Of a stretch of DNA of 58,959 nt, positions 1 through 8,496 are shown in pieces. The position numbers and the translations under genes are program-made. The notes under the pieces are model-generated. The model searched no databases, had not been told where the DNA came from, and saw nothing but the letters and a program-made list of their open reading frames with translations. Source of the stretch: Pseudomonadota bacterium (GTDB lineage: Bacteria > Pseudomonadota > Alphaproteobacteria > Acetobacterales > Acetobacteraceae). The stretch's first letter is position 1. Each line of letters opens with the position of its first letter. The stretch covers positions 1-58,959 of the forward strand of contig JAKBBM010000004.1 in the NCBI GenBank assembly GCA_021808545.1, in the 5' to 3' direction.

Positions 1-26
1 GCGCATGGGGGAGGTCTCCGGCATTG

Positions 27-1820
27 TCAGACGAGCGCCATGCCCGCATTGGTCACGCCAGGCTGGCTGGCATCCTTATGTTCTGGGCCGAGCAGCATTT
101 GGTTATGCGCGGCACCGGAAGGGATCATCGGGAACACGTTTTCCGACTCATCCACGCAGATATCGGCGATCACCGGCTTGTCCACCGCGATCATCTCGGC
201 GATTACCCGGTCGAGATCATCCACCGTTTCCGCGCGCAGACCGACCGCATGGAAACTCTCGGCCAGCTTCACGAAATCGGGTAGCGCCTCGGAATAGGAG
301 TTGGAATAGCGGCTGCCATGCAGCAGCTCCTGCCACTGGCGCACCATGCCCATATAATGGTTGTTGAGGATGAAGATCTTTACCGGCAGGCGGTATTGCG
401 CGAGCGTGCCCATCTCCTGGATGTTCATGAGGATGCTGGCCTCACCGGCAATGTCGATCACCAGCGCGTCGGGATGCGCGACCTGCACGCCCATGGCCGC
501 TGGCAGGCCATAGCCCATGGTCCCTAAGCCGCCCGAGGTCATCCAGTGGTTGGGCTGCTCGAACTTGAAATATTGCGCCGCCCACATCTGGTGCTGGCCC
601 ACCTCGGTGGTGACATAAGTCTCGCGCCCGCGCGTGGCCTTATAGAGCTGCTCGATCGCATATTGCGGCTTGATGATGCTGCCTGGCGCGCGGTTTTGCG
701 TGTAGCGCAGCGATTGCTTGGCCCGCCATTGCTCGATCTGCGCCCACCATTGCGCGAGGCCCGCCTTGTCAGCCGGGGTGGAATCGGCCTTCCAGGCTGC
801 AATCAGCGCTTTCAGCGTGGCCAGCGCATCGCCCACGATGGGCACATCGACAGCGACGGATTTATTGATGTTGGCGGGGTCGATATCGGCGTGAATCTTC
901 TTGGAGCCGGGCGAGAAGGCATCCAGCCGGCCGGTTACCCGGTCGTCGAACCGCGCGCCGATATTCAGCATGACATCAGCGCCATGCATGGCCAGATTTG
1001 CTTCGTACGTGCCGTGCATACCCAGCATGCCAAGGAAGAACGGGTCGGATGCGGGGAAGGCGCCAAGCCCCATCAGCGTGTTGGTACAGGGAAAGCCGGT
1101 CAGGCGCACGAACTCGGTAAGCAGGCGCGCAGCCTCCGGCCCGGCATTGATGATGCCGCCGCCCGCGTAAATAATGGGCCGCGCGCTGCGCTTGAGCAAG
1201 GCGATGGCCTCGTGGATGCGGGCCGGATCGGGTTCCGTGCGCGGCCGGTAGGAGCGGTGCGGCGTGTCCAGCGGGTCGCGATAGGGGGCTGGATTGATGA
1301 GAATATCTTTTGGCAGGTCGATCAAAACCGGGCCAGGGCGGCCGGTGCGCGCGACCTGGAAGGCCTCGTGCACGATGCGGGCCAGATCCTCGGAACGCTT
1401 GACGAGATAATTATGCTTGGTGGCCTGGCGGGTGATGCCGGTGGTATCGGCCTCCTGGAAGGCGTCATTGCCGATGAGATGGGTGGGCACCTGGCCAGTG
1501 AGGCAAACGAGCGGGATGGAATCCATCAGCGCATCGACCAGCCCGGTCACGGCATTGGTGGCGCCGGGGCCAGATGTGACCAGCACGCAGCCCACCTTGC
1601 CAGTGGAGCGGGCATAGCCCTCCGCCGCATGCACGGCGGCCTGCTCGTGGCGGACCAGTATGTGGCGGATCTCGTTCTGCTGAAAAATAGCGTCGTAAAT
1701 GGGCAGTACGGCGCCGCCAGGATAGCCAAAAATCACATCCACCCCTTGCGCCTTCAGCGCCCGGAGCAGGGCTTCAGCGCCCGATTTCATCTGCTCAGTC
1801 GTCGCGATCGTGCCGTCCAT
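27..1820 (-). CDS. ilvB: Acetolactate synthase, large (catalytic) subunit
   Basis: 597 residues, the usual length of the ThDP-dependent large subunit. It condenses two pyruvates to acetolactate, or pyruvate plus 2-oxobutyrate, as the first common step of valine, leucine and isoleucine synthesis. The N-terminal pyrimidine-binding domain has the conserved Glu in RHEQAAVHAAEGYAR (about residue 59). The C-terminal domain has IAGEAS..MNIQEM and MGMVRQWQELLHG, the form usual in alphaproteobacteria. Just downstream on the same strand a purine-rich stretch precedes an ATG at positions 6-4, probably the first codon of the regulatory subunit ilvN, which leaves the window. An 80-bp gap separates the start from miaA and could hold a promoter. 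Confidence 0.97.
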   Translation of the reverse strand: MDGTIATTEQMKSGAEALLRALKAQGVDVIFGYPGGAVLPIYDAIFQQNEIRHILVRHEQAAVHAAEGYARSTGKVGCVLVTSGPGATNAVTGLVDALMDSIPLVCLTGQVPTHLIGNDAFQEADTTGITRQATKHNYLVKRSEDLARIVHEAFQVARTGRPGPVLIDLPKDILINPAPYRDPLDTPHRSYRPRTEPDPARIHEAIALLKRSARPIIYAGGGIINAGPEAARLLTEFVRLTGFPCTNTLMGLGAFPASDPFFLGMLGMHGTYEANLAMHGADVMLNIGARFDDRVTGRLDAFSPGSKKIHADIDPANINKSVAVDVPIVGDALATLKALIAAWKADSTPADKAGLAQWWAQIEQWRAKQSLRYTQNRAPGSIIKPQYAIEQLYKATRGRETYVTTEVGQHQMWAAQYFKFEQPNHWMTSGGLGTMGYGLPAAMGVQVAHPDALVIDIAGEASILMNIQEMGTLAQYRLPVKIFILNNHYMGMVRQWQELLHGSRYSNSYSEALPDFVKLAESFHAVGLRAETVDDLDRVIAEMIAVDKPVIADICVDESENVFPMIPSGAAHNQMLLGPEHKDASQPGVTNAGMALV

Positions 1821-1900
1821 CGTTTTCCCAAGCCTTCGCGTGGTGTTTAAGGGTTAGCGGGTTACAATCTGCGCGGGGGCAGGTCAACCCGGATGGTTTT

Positions 1901-2827
1901 TTATATTACAAAACTAGACAAAAAACTTTCCAAAAGTTGCGTTGAATCGTCAATTCTTGAATGAATTATTTGCATATCTGGGCTGTCCACCAGCTTCTGG
2001 TGGCGAAACCAAGTGGCTTGGCGCTTGGTGTAGCGGTGTGTGGCCGCTACCGCGCGCGCGGTGGCCTCCATCAGGGAGATCTCGCCGCGCAGATAAGCGG
2101 CAAGCTCGGGCATGCCATGGGCGCGCAGCAAGGGCAGGGCAGGGTCCAGCCCGCGGGCGAGCAGGGTTTGCGCTTCCGCCAGCGCGCCGGCGGCCAGCAT
2201 GGCGTCAAACCGCGCCGCGACCGCCGTGCGCAGATCCGCGCGCGGCGGGTCGAGCAATATCATCCGCGCCCGCCAGCCGGTGAGCCGGGCCGTGGGCCTT
2301 GCCTGCCACCAGGCCAGGCCGTGGCCCGTGCCGCGCAGCACTTCGTAGGCGCGGGCGATGCGCTGGCTGTCATGCGGTTTGAGCTTGGCGGCGGTGGCCG
2401 CATCCAGCCTGGCATGCAGCGCCGCGGGCCCGATTTCGGCCAGTAATTGCCGGGCTTCGGCACGTGCCGCTTCCCCCGGATCGGGGATCTCGGCGATGCC
2501 GTTGACGAGGGCGGAGAGATAAAGCCCCGTGCCGCCACATAAAATGGGGGTTTGTGCCTGGGCCAGTTCGGTCAGGGCGGCCGCGCGCCACCAGGCGGCG
2601 TTGGCGGGCGCGGCGGCATCGCGCACGCCATAAAGGCGGTGCGGCAGGGCTGCTTCGTCGGTTTCGTCCGGCCGGGCGGTGAGGACGCGCAGATCCCGGT
2701 AGCATTGCATGGCGTCGGCATTGATGATCGTGCCGCCCAGGCGCCGCGCCAGGGTCATGGCCAGGGCAGATTTGCCGCTGGCGGTTGGCCCCGCGATAAT
2801 CAGCAGGGTGCGTTGCTCAGAACTCAT
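1901..2827 (-). CDS. miaA: tRNA dimethylallyltransferase
   Basis: Adds a dimethylallyl group to N6 of A37 in tRNAs that read UNN codons. The P-loop GPTASGKSALA lies at about residues 11-21, followed by the DAMQCYRDL substrate motif and GGTGLYL. I chose the ATG at 2827 (308 aa), which begins MSSEQRTLLIIAGPTASGKS; the frame stays open upstream but that part is antisense to serB and carries no family motif. It is divergent from serB with only 21 bp between starts, so their promoters must overlap the coding ends. Confidence 0.96.
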   Translation of the reverse strand: MSSEQRTLLIIAGPTASGKSALAMTLARRLGGTIINADAMQCYRDLRVLTARPDETDEAALPHRLYGVRDAAAPANAAWWRAAALTELAQAQTPILCGGTGLYLSALVNGIAEIPDPGEAARAEARQLLAEIGPAALHARLDAATAAKLKPHDSQRIARAYEVLRGTGHGLAWWQARPTARLTGWRARMILLDPPRADLRTAVAARFDAMLAAGALAEAQTLLARGLDPALPLLRAHGMPELAAYLRGEISLMEATARAVAATHRYTKRQATWFRHQKLVDSPDMQIIHSRIDDSTQLLESFLSSFVI

Positions 2828-2848
2828 CTCTGTCCTACCAGTCGCGCC

Positions 2849-3730
2849 ATGTCTTATATCGTCATTTTGGTGGCCAACCGGCAAGCCGGTGCCCTTTCTC
2901 AGGCGGATGCCACGCGCGCCATGGAGTTTTGCGCCGGCATGCACCCAACCTGGCTGGCCGAAGGCTGGGCCGTGGAATTCACCGTGCAGGCCGCTCCTGA
3001 GCGCGCGGCGCTGAAGGCGGCTTTGTCGCACAAGGCCGTGGATGTGTTCGTGGTGAAATTCCGCGGCCGGCGCAAGGCTGTGCTGGTGGCAGATATGGAT
3101 AGCACCATAGTCACCGCCGAGACCCTGGATGAGCTGGCGGCCTATGCCGGGATCAAGGATCAGATCGCCGCGATTACGGCGCGCGCGATGAATGGCGAGC
3201 TGGATTTTAAGGAGGCCCTACGCGAGCGCGTGGCCATGCTGAAGGGGCTGAGCCTGGCGGCGCTGGAGCAAAGCTGGAATTTAATCGAATTCTGCCCCGG
3301 CGCGCGCGAGCTGGTGGCGACCATGCGCGTCCATGGCGCGACCACGGCACTTGTTTCGGGCGGGTTCACCTTTTTCACCGCGCGCGTGGCGGCCGAACTG
3401 GGGTTCGATATTCACCGCTCCAACAGTCTGCTGGATGATGGCAGCGCCCTGACCGGTGAAGTGGCCGAGCCGATCCTGGATAAGGATGCCAAGCTCGCCA
3501 CGTTGCGCGAGCTGGCGCAAACGCGCGGCGTGAAGCTGGCCGCCACGCTGGCCGTGGGCGATGGCGCGAATGATCTGCCGATGCTCAAAGAGGCAGGGCT
3601 CGGCATTGCCTATCACGCCAAGCCGGTGGTGGCGGCCGAGGTGGCCAACCGGGTCGAGCATACGGATTTGACATCGCTTCTATTCGCGCAAGGATACCCC
3701 GAGAGCGCATTCAAAGGGGGCATTTCATGA
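2849..3730 (+). CDS. serB: Phosphoserine phosphatase
   Basis: 293-residue HAD-superfamily enzyme that hydrolyses O-phosphoserine to serine, the last step of serine synthesis. The nucleophile motif DMDST is at residues 82-86 (Asp82 nucleophile, Asp84 acid/base), LVSGGFTFF is motif II, and [10 protein letters not shown] is the Mg-binding motif. Residues 1-70 form an ACT-like N-terminal domain typical of proteobacterial SerB. The frame extends further 5' across miaA, but the ATG at 2849 gives the family length. The stop overlaps the next start (ATGA), so serB and the formaldehyde dehydrogenase are probably co-transcribed. Confidence 0.96.
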   Translation: MSYIVILVANRQAGALSQADATRAMEFCAGMHPTWLAEGWAVEFTVQAAPERAALKAALSHKAVDVFVVKFRGRRKAVLVADMDSTIVTAETLDELAAYAGIKDQIAAITARAMNGELDFKEALRERVAMLKGLSLAALEQSWNLIEFCPGARELVATMRVHGATTALVSGGFTFFTARVAAELGFDIHRSNSLLDDGSALTGEVAEPILDKDAKLATLRELAQTRGVKLAATLAVGDGANDLPMLKEAGLGIAYHAKPVVAAEVANRVEHTDLTSLLFAQGYPESAFKGGIS

Positions 3731-4836
3731 AAACCAGGGCCGCGGTGGCGCGGGCGGCGGGCAAGCCGCTTTCGCTGGAAATGGTGGATATAGAGGGGCC
3801 GAAATTCGGCGAGGTGATGGTGGAGGTGAAGGCCACCGGCATCTGCCATACGGATGAATACACCCTCTCGGGCGCCGATCCGGAAGGGATTTTCCCCGCC
3901 ATTCTCGGCCATGAAGGGGCCGGCGTGGTGGTGGAGGTGGGCCCGGGCGTGACCTCCCTGAAGGTGGGCGATCATGTCATCCCGCTCTACACGCCCGAAT
4001 GCCGCAACTGTAAATCCTGCCTCTCGCGCAAGACCAACCTGTGCACCGCCATCCGCGAGACACAGGGGCGCGGTGTGATGCCCGATGGCACGTCGCGATT
4101 CTCGTGCGATGGGGCGCCGGTGATGCATTATATGGGCTGCTCGACCTTCGCTAACCACACCGTGCTGCCCGAAATCGCGCTGGCCAAGGTGCGGCCGGAC
4201 GCGCCGTTCGAGAAAATCTGCTATATTGGCTGCGGGGTGACGACGGGCATAGGGGCCGTGTTTAATGCGGCTAAAGTGCAGCCGGGCGATAATGTGGTGG
4301 TGTTCGGCTTGGGCGGCATTGGGCTCAATGTCATCCAGGGGGCGCGCATCGCGGGGGCGGATAAGATCATCGGCGTGGATCTGAATAATGGCCGTCGGGC
4401 GATGGCGGAAAAATTCGGGATGACGCATTTTGTCAACCCGTCCGAGATTGGCGAGGATCTGGTGCCCTACCTTGTCAACCTCACCGGCGGCGGGGCGGAT
4501 TATTCCTTTGAATGTATCGGCAATGTGAAGGTGATGCGCCAAGCGCTGGAATGCTGCCATCGGGGGTGGGGCACCTCGATCATCATTGGCGTGGCGGGGG
4601 CGGGGCAGGAAATTTCCACCCGTCCGTTCCAGCTCGTCACCGGGCGGAGCTGGAAAGGCACGGCCTTTGGCGGCGCGCGCGGGCGCACCGATGTGCCGCG
4701 CATCGTGGATTGGTATATGGAGGGCAAGATCAATATCGACGATCTGATCACCCATGTCCTGCCCTTTGAGCAGATTAACGAAGGGTTCGAGCTGATGCGC
4801 AAGGGCGAGAGCATCCGCTCGGTCGTTGTTTATTGA
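3727..4836 (+). CDS. frmA: S-(hydroxymethyl)glutathione dehydrogenase (class III alcohol dehydrogenase)
   Basis: 369-residue zinc medium-chain dehydrogenase that oxidises S-hydroxymethylglutathione, the spontaneous formaldehyde-glutathione adduct. Catalytic zinc ligands are Cys40, His62 and Cys169; the structural zinc site is Cys92, Cys95, Cys98 and Cys106. A Rossmann motif [13 protein letters not shown] binds NAD. The start overlaps the serB stop. O-demethylation and Rieske chemistry can release formaldehyde, which would fit the oxygenase genes downstream, but this is a housekeeping enzyme and the link is only suggestive. The name adhC is equally used. Confidence 0.96.
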   Translation: MKTRAAVARAAGKPLSLEMVDIEGPKFGEVMVEVKATGICHTDEYTLSGADPEGIFPAILGHEGAGVVVEVGPGVTSLKVGDHVIPLYTPECRNCKSCLSRKTNLCTAIRETQGRGVMPDGTSRFSCDGAPVMHYMGCSTFANHTVLPEIALAKVRPDAPFEKICYIGCGVTTGIGAVFNAAKVQPGDNVVVFGLGGIGLNVIQGARIAGADKIIGVDLNNGRRAMAEKFGMTHFVNPSEIGEDLVPYLVNLTGGGADYSFECIGNVKVMRQALECCHRGWGTSIIIGVAGAGQEISTRPFQLVTGRSWKGTAFGGARGRTDVPRIVDWYMEGKINIDDLITHVLPFEQINEGFELMRKGESIRSVVVY

Positions 4837-4880
4837 AAGGGTAGTTTAAACCGCAATCACGGCGATGCCGGCAGACAAAC

Positions 4881-4908
4881 CGCCTTGGGCCCCATGCGGC
4901 CCAAGGCG
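4881..4908 (+). terminator. Perfect 11-bp hairpin after frmA
   Basis: CGCCTTGGGCC at 4881-4891 pairs perfectly with GGCCCAAGGCG at 4898-4908 across a 6-base loop, 45 bp after the frmA stop. No T-run follows, so this is a stable 3'-end or attenuating hairpin rather than a textbook intrinsic terminator. Confidence 0.55.
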
Positions 4909-5041
4909 CCCCCGCCCGTGTTAACCTTTGTTGATTGTTGAAAATATGGCTTTTTAGGCTCAATGCCGTTATGCTTGATTTTCGGTTTTGCCAAAATGGA
5001 GGCTGTTGGCGAAGCTTACAATCATACGGGTGGCGTTTTTC

Positions 5042-5602
5042 ATGAGCCGGCGAGAATTAAATAAGGAAAGAGTGCGCAAGGCCATTATCGATGCCGCGCT
5101 CACCAAATTCCACGAAAAATCGATCAGTGCCACCACCATGGATGAAGTCGCGGAGCAGGCGATGATTAGCCGCGCGACATTATTTAATTATTTCCCAAGC
5201 AAGGCCGAAATCATAGGTCAGATTGTCGAATTGATGGATGAAAACTTCATCAAGCAAATTGATGGTTTCGTAGACGGCCCGCAGCCGCTGGCCAAGCGGG
5301 TGGAAGAGTTCTTTTGCGCTCATGCCCATGATCTGGAAACGCGGTGGCTGAGATTTTGCCCTCTCATGGGTATTTCGGTCCAAGGGTGGGATGAAACGGT
5401 TGGCGCGCGCCGGTTCGCGCGGTTTATCGCGGCTTTTTTGCGGCTGGTCCATGATGCGCCAGAGGCAGACCGGTTGATGCTCGCGGAGGTGCTGGCGGGA
5501 ACATATATCGGCATCGTTCATCGGTGGCGCTTTGAAGCGGGGTATCCGCTGCAAAAGCGGTTGGTGGCCGCCGCGCGCTTGGTGCTCAGTTCAATAAAAT
5601 GA
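5042..5602 (+). CDS. TetR/AcrR family transcriptional regulator
   Basis: 186 residues from the ATG at 5042 (MSRRELNKERVRKAI); an in-frame start at 4988 would add 18 residues with no recognisable role. The N-terminal helix-turn-helix is typical: TTMDEVAEQAMISRATLFNYFPSKAEI at about residues 28-54, followed by a helical ligand domain. It precedes the Rieske oxygenase by about 400 bp on the same strand, so it may control that gene and the SDR. The ligand cannot be inferred from sequence. Confidence 0.88.
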   Translation: MSRRELNKERVRKAIIDAALTKFHEKSISATTMDEVAEQAMISRATLFNYFPSKAEIIGQIVELMDENFIKQIDGFVDGPQPLAKRVEEFFCAHAHDLETRWLRFCPLMGISVQGWDETVGARRFARFIAAFLRLVHDAPEADRLMLAEVLAGTYIGIVHRWRFEAGYPLQKRLVAAARLVLSSIK

Positions 5603-6010
5603 TCTGATTTTACAGACTATTTATAAGCTTGCATCGGTCTTTAAAATAATAGATTATAGTCTAAAATTTTTTTGGGGGAGACGGCGGAGGGGGTGCCCGA
5701 GATGTTTGTGTTGTCGATAGAGTGCGCGCTATTCTAGCGCCCAAGGCCGGGCGGATGCGGCAAATATCTTTGCCTCAGCACGCGCGGCAAAGAAAATCTT
5801 CACGCATTTAATTTGCCAAAATCGATTATAAATCTCACGAATATAAGAGGGGCAAGACGATTGCCGGGGCGTGGTGTTTCCCATGGGGCTAAGTCTTGGC
5901 TGGGGTTTTAGTGCGGTTGCGCGCATGCCGCGCAGGGGCACGGGCTTGGCCCACAGTCCCGCCTGCCAAGACACGGTGCGTTTTTAAACTAGATTGAGGA
6001 AGGTAAGGCA
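5603..6010. other. 408-bp non-coding region between TetR gene and Rieske oxygenase
   Basis: No convincing gene. The left part is AT-rich and carries two similar inverted half-sites around TAGTCT/AGACTA (near 5613 and 5660). An 8-bp inverted repeat GTCTTGGC (5893-5900) / GCCAAGAC (5965-5972) lies upstream of the oxygenase. A GAGGAAGG ribosome-binding site (about 5995-6003) precedes the ATG at 6011. The region probably holds the oxygenase promoter and regulator sites. Confidence 0.5.
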
Positions 6011-7129
6011 ATGAGCGATCAAGAAGTAACCGTAAAAGACGCGCGGACGCCGCCCGTCGCCACGTGGCAGGTTGTTGGCGCGATGAGCCCGCAAGAGCGC
6101 AAGGCATGGCGTGTTGCCAATATTGTAAACAATGTGAGCGCGCATGAACGTGGCGCGGACCGTATTCCCTTCGCCATGGGCTGGTATGTCGCATGCTACT
6201 CGGATGAGCTCGCCGTGGGCCAAGTTAAGCCGCTGCGGGCCTTTGGCAAGGAGCTTGTCATATGGCGCGGGGAAGATGGCAAGGCGCGAATCGTCGATGC
6301 CTATTGCAAGCATTTGGGCGCGCATATGGGCCATGGCGGCAAGGTTGCGGGCAATTTTCTGGAGTGTCCGTTTCATGCCTGGCGGTATGATGAAGAAGGT
6401 GCGGTCAAGGAAGTTCCCTATGCGCGGACTATTCCCCCCCAGGCCAAGCGGCCTTGTGGCGGCTGGCCGACCGAGGAGGGAAGCGGTTTTGTATGGCTTT
6501 GGTACCATCCCAAGGGCGAGGCGCCGCACTGGGAGCGCGTTGGTTTTCCCGAAGCTGAAAGCGACGAATACACGGAATTTGATCGCTATGAATGGATCGT
6601 GCATGCGCCGCTGCAGTTCCTCGCGGAGAATGCCGCGGATACCGCGCATTTTAAATATATTCACGGTACAGCGACCTTCCCGGATTCAGAGCTGAAATTT
6701 GATGGCGTGCGCCGTACGGGCTTGGTCAAAGCCAAGATGGGCACGCCAAAAGGCGAGGTCGACGGGCAAATCATGAACGCGAATATTGGCCCAGGCCAGG
6801 CTTGGACAAAATTCAGCGGTATTTCTGATACGTTGCTGATCTCTGGCATGACGCCGATTGAGCATGACAAGGTCCACGTGCGCTTTGCCTTCACCCAGCC
6901 GAAGAAAGAGGCGCAAGGCCCGATGGCCGGGCTGGCCCGCGCCCTGATCCGCGACATCATCAAGCAGTTCGACCAAGACAAGGTGGTGTGGGACCGGCAA
7001 CGCTTTGTTGAAAATGCGCTGCTCTGTGATGGCGATGGTCCGATTGCCGATTTCCGCCGTTGGTACTACCAGTTCTATGTTGAGTGGAATGGCGGTAACG
7101 GTCCCAAGCAGGCTGTGGCGGCGGAATAA
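6011..7129 (+). CDS. Rieske non-haem iron oxygenase, KshA-like
   Basis: 372 residues. The Rieske [2Fe-2S] ligands are Cys99, His101, Cys119 and His122 (CKH ... CPFH). The mononuclear iron site is Asp210-x2-His213-x4-His218. The C-terminus has LLCDGDGPI..FRRWYYQFYVEW, the same end signature as the 3-ketosteroid 9alpha-hydroxylase oxygenase family and the oxygenase at 34659-35825. These enzymes insert one oxygen atom and need electrons from a ferredoxin and reductase; neither is adjacent here. The N-terminus is about 40 residues longer before the Rieske domain than in the second copy. A steroid-like substrate is inferred from family resemblance only. Confidence 0.9.
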   Translation: MSDQEVTVKDARTPPVATWQVVGAMSPQERKAWRVANIVNNVSAHERGADRIPFAMGWYVACYSDELAVGQVKPLRAFGKELVIWRGEDGKARIVDAYCKHLGAHMGHGGKVAGNFLECPFHAWRYDEEGAVKEVPYARTIPPQAKRPCGGWPTEEGSGFVWLWYHPKGEAPHWERVGFPEAESDEYTEFDRYEWIVHAPLQFLAENAADTAHFKYIHGTATFPDSELKFDGVRRTGLVKAKMGTPKGEVDGQIMNANIGPGQAWTKFSGISDTLLISGMTPIEHDKVHVRFAFTQPKKEAQGPMAGLARALIRDIIKQFDQDKVVWDRQRFVENALLCDGDGPIADFRRWYYQFYVEWNGGNGPKQAVAAE

Positions 7130-7219
7130 GGCTGACCATACTGCACGAGGAAGAGCGTTGGCCTTGAACAAGGCGGCTTTCAGATCTTCCTAAAAAATTG
7201 CGATATGTTCGTAATTTTT

Positions 7220-7279
7220 GGCGCCCCTTCGGTATTGTTGGTTTCTGGATTGAACCGCCGAAGGGAGCCTTTTTATTTT
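7220..7279 (+). terminator. Intrinsic terminator after the Rieske oxygenase
   Basis: GGCGCCCCTTCGG (7220-7232) pairs with CCGAAGGGAGCC (7258-7269) and is followed directly by TTTTTATTTT. The long intervening loop makes the stem weaker than usual. It lies about 90 bp past the oxygenase stop. Confidence 0.6.
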
Positions 7280-7318
7280 GCTTTGGCAGCGTGGGTTTGG
7301 AGGCTGTGTAAGCAGACC

Positions 7319-7341
7319 GGTGCGCCAGCGCGCACCTTTTT
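7319..7341 (+). terminator. Second intrinsic-terminator-like hairpin
   Basis: GGTGCGC CAGC GCGCACC (7319-7336) is a perfect 7-bp stem followed by TTTTT. It follows the previous terminator by 40 bp. Another short hairpin, GGCTGT TTCA ACAGCC, sits at 7346-7361. No protein gene lies between them. Confidence 0.6.
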
Positions 7342-7460
7342 CCAAGGCTGTTTCAACAGCCGCTCAAAGCGTGACCAACGATGCTGGCGATAATTCCGCC
7401 GCGCAACTAGCCGTCTGCCGTGCGGGGGTGGATGTTCATTATAAAAAATAGGAAGCTTTC

Positions 7461-8312
7461 ATGCCGGACGTTCTAAAAAACAAAGTGGCGATTGTTACCG
7501 GGGCAAGCCGTGGGATTGGCGCCGCCATTGCTGTCCGTTTCGCCGCGGAGGGCGCAAAACTGGTTATTACCGCCCGCACACTCGATGAAAGAGACGCAAT
7601 CGCCGGATCATTGCGCACGACTGAAAAACGCATCCGCGATCAGGGGGGGGATTGTCATGTCATCGCCGCTGATCTCGCGGACGAGGCAGGGCGTAAAGCC
7701 ATTATCGACGGTGCCTTGGCGCATTATGGCCGGATCGATATATTGGTCAATAACGCCGCCTGGGCTCGTTTTGGCCACACACATCAACACGCGCTGCGCC
7801 ATATAAGGTTGGCGTTTGAGGTCAATACCATCGCGCCGCTTGAAATGTCGCGCGCGGTGGTGCCTGGCATGATCGCGCAAGGCGGGGGCTGGATTTTGAA
7901 TATTTCCAGCGGCACATCCGCCCATCCTGGCCCCGCCCCCTTTGCGCCCGATGACCGCTATGTGCAGTTTCATCAAGGCCATAGCCCGACGCTTTATGGG
8001 GCAAGCAAAATCGCGACGGAGCGGCTAGTAACGGGTATGGCGGTGGAGTTGGCGGGCCATAATATCGCGGTCAATACGCTGGCGCCGGTGGAAGCGGTGG
8101 CCAGCGAGGGCGCGCTTATGGTGGCCGATCTTGGCGGCAAGACAAAGCTAGAGCCGGTTGAAGCCATGGCCGAAGCCGCGCTGGCCTTATGCTCACGCCC
8201 GGCAGCGGGGCTGTCGGGGCGGCTGGCGGTGAGCTTGCCGTTGCTCAAAGAGCTGGGGATCGCCATCCATACGCTCGATGGCACGCGGCTCTTCGAAACC
8301 CCGCCGGGTTGA
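7461..8312 (+). CDS. Short-chain dehydrogenase/reductase (SDR)
   Basis: 283 residues. The NAD(P)-binding motif TGASRGIG is near residue 14-21, NNAAW is the NAG-equivalent, the catalytic Ser is in NISSG, and YGASK gives the Tyr-x3-Lys pair. An extra segment between Ser and Tyr (PAPFAPDDRYVQFHQG) is longer than in classical SDRs, which suggests a distinct substrate loop. The ribosome-binding site AGGAAG precedes the ATG. Two terminators separate it from the upstream Rieske gene, so it probably has its own promoter. The substrate is unknown; an alcohol/ketone of the same oxidative pathway is possible. Confidence 0.9.
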   Translation: MPDVLKNKVAIVTGASRGIGAAIAVRFAAEGAKLVITARTLDERDAIAGSLRTTEKRIRDQGGDCHVIAADLADEAGRKAIIDGALAHYGRIDILVNNAAWARFGHTHQHALRHIRLAFEVNTIAPLEMSRAVVPGMIAQGGGWILNISSGTSAHPGPAPFAPDDRYVQFHQGHSPTLYGASKIATERLVTGMAVELAGHNIAVNTLAPVEAVASEGALMVADLGGKTKLEPVEAMAEAALALCSRPAAGLSGRLAVSLPLLKELGIAIHTLDGTRLFETPPG

Positions 8313-8330
8313 ACTGCGTTAAAAGGACGG

Positions 8331-8370
8331 CCCTGGCTGCGCGCCGTGAAACCGCGCGTTTAAGCCAGGG
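8331..8370 (+). terminator. Hairpin after the SDR gene
   Basis: CCCTGGCT (8331-8338) pairs with AGCCAGGG (8363-8370), with an inner GC-rich stem. It begins 18 bp after the SDR stop and has no strong T-run. Confidence 0.5.
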
Positions 8371-8391
8371 TCTGGATATTTCGGCTAAAGT

Positions 8392-8423
8392 TAGAGCATT
8401 CATTTAAAAGCTGAATGCTCTAG
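8392..8423. repeat. Palindromic repeat, 11-bp perfect arms, CTAG at right end
   Basis: TAGAGCATTCA (8392-8402) and TGAATGCTCTA (8412-8422) flank a 9-base loop. The right end reads CTAG and the left TTAG. Design and end sequence match the palindromes at 22160-22394. It lies between the convergent SDR and pmbA genes. Confidence 0.7.
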
Positions 8424-8437
8424 CTTTTAATTTGAGC

Positions 8438-8496
8438 GAGCAATTTTATGCTATTAGTTTGCCGCTCCGCGTCGACCTAATTGCATATTGCTCTAG
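8438..8496. repeat. Palindromic repeat related to the 22160 element
   Basis: GAGCAATTTTATGC (8438-8451) pairs imperfectly with GCATATTGCTC (8483-8493), followed by CTAG at 8493-8496. The element at 22160-22219 has the same ends (GAGCAATTTCATGC and GCATATTGCTC). The terminal CTAG contains the stop codon of pmbA, read on the minus strand. Confidence 0.7.

Noticed and set aside
546-1850. 434-codon open frame on the plus strand
   Set aside because: Antisense to ilvB, with no recognisable family and biased composition.
7205-7393. 62-codon frame between Rieske and SDR genes
   Set aside because: It spans two terminator hairpins and lacks a ribosome-binding site or recognisable domain.
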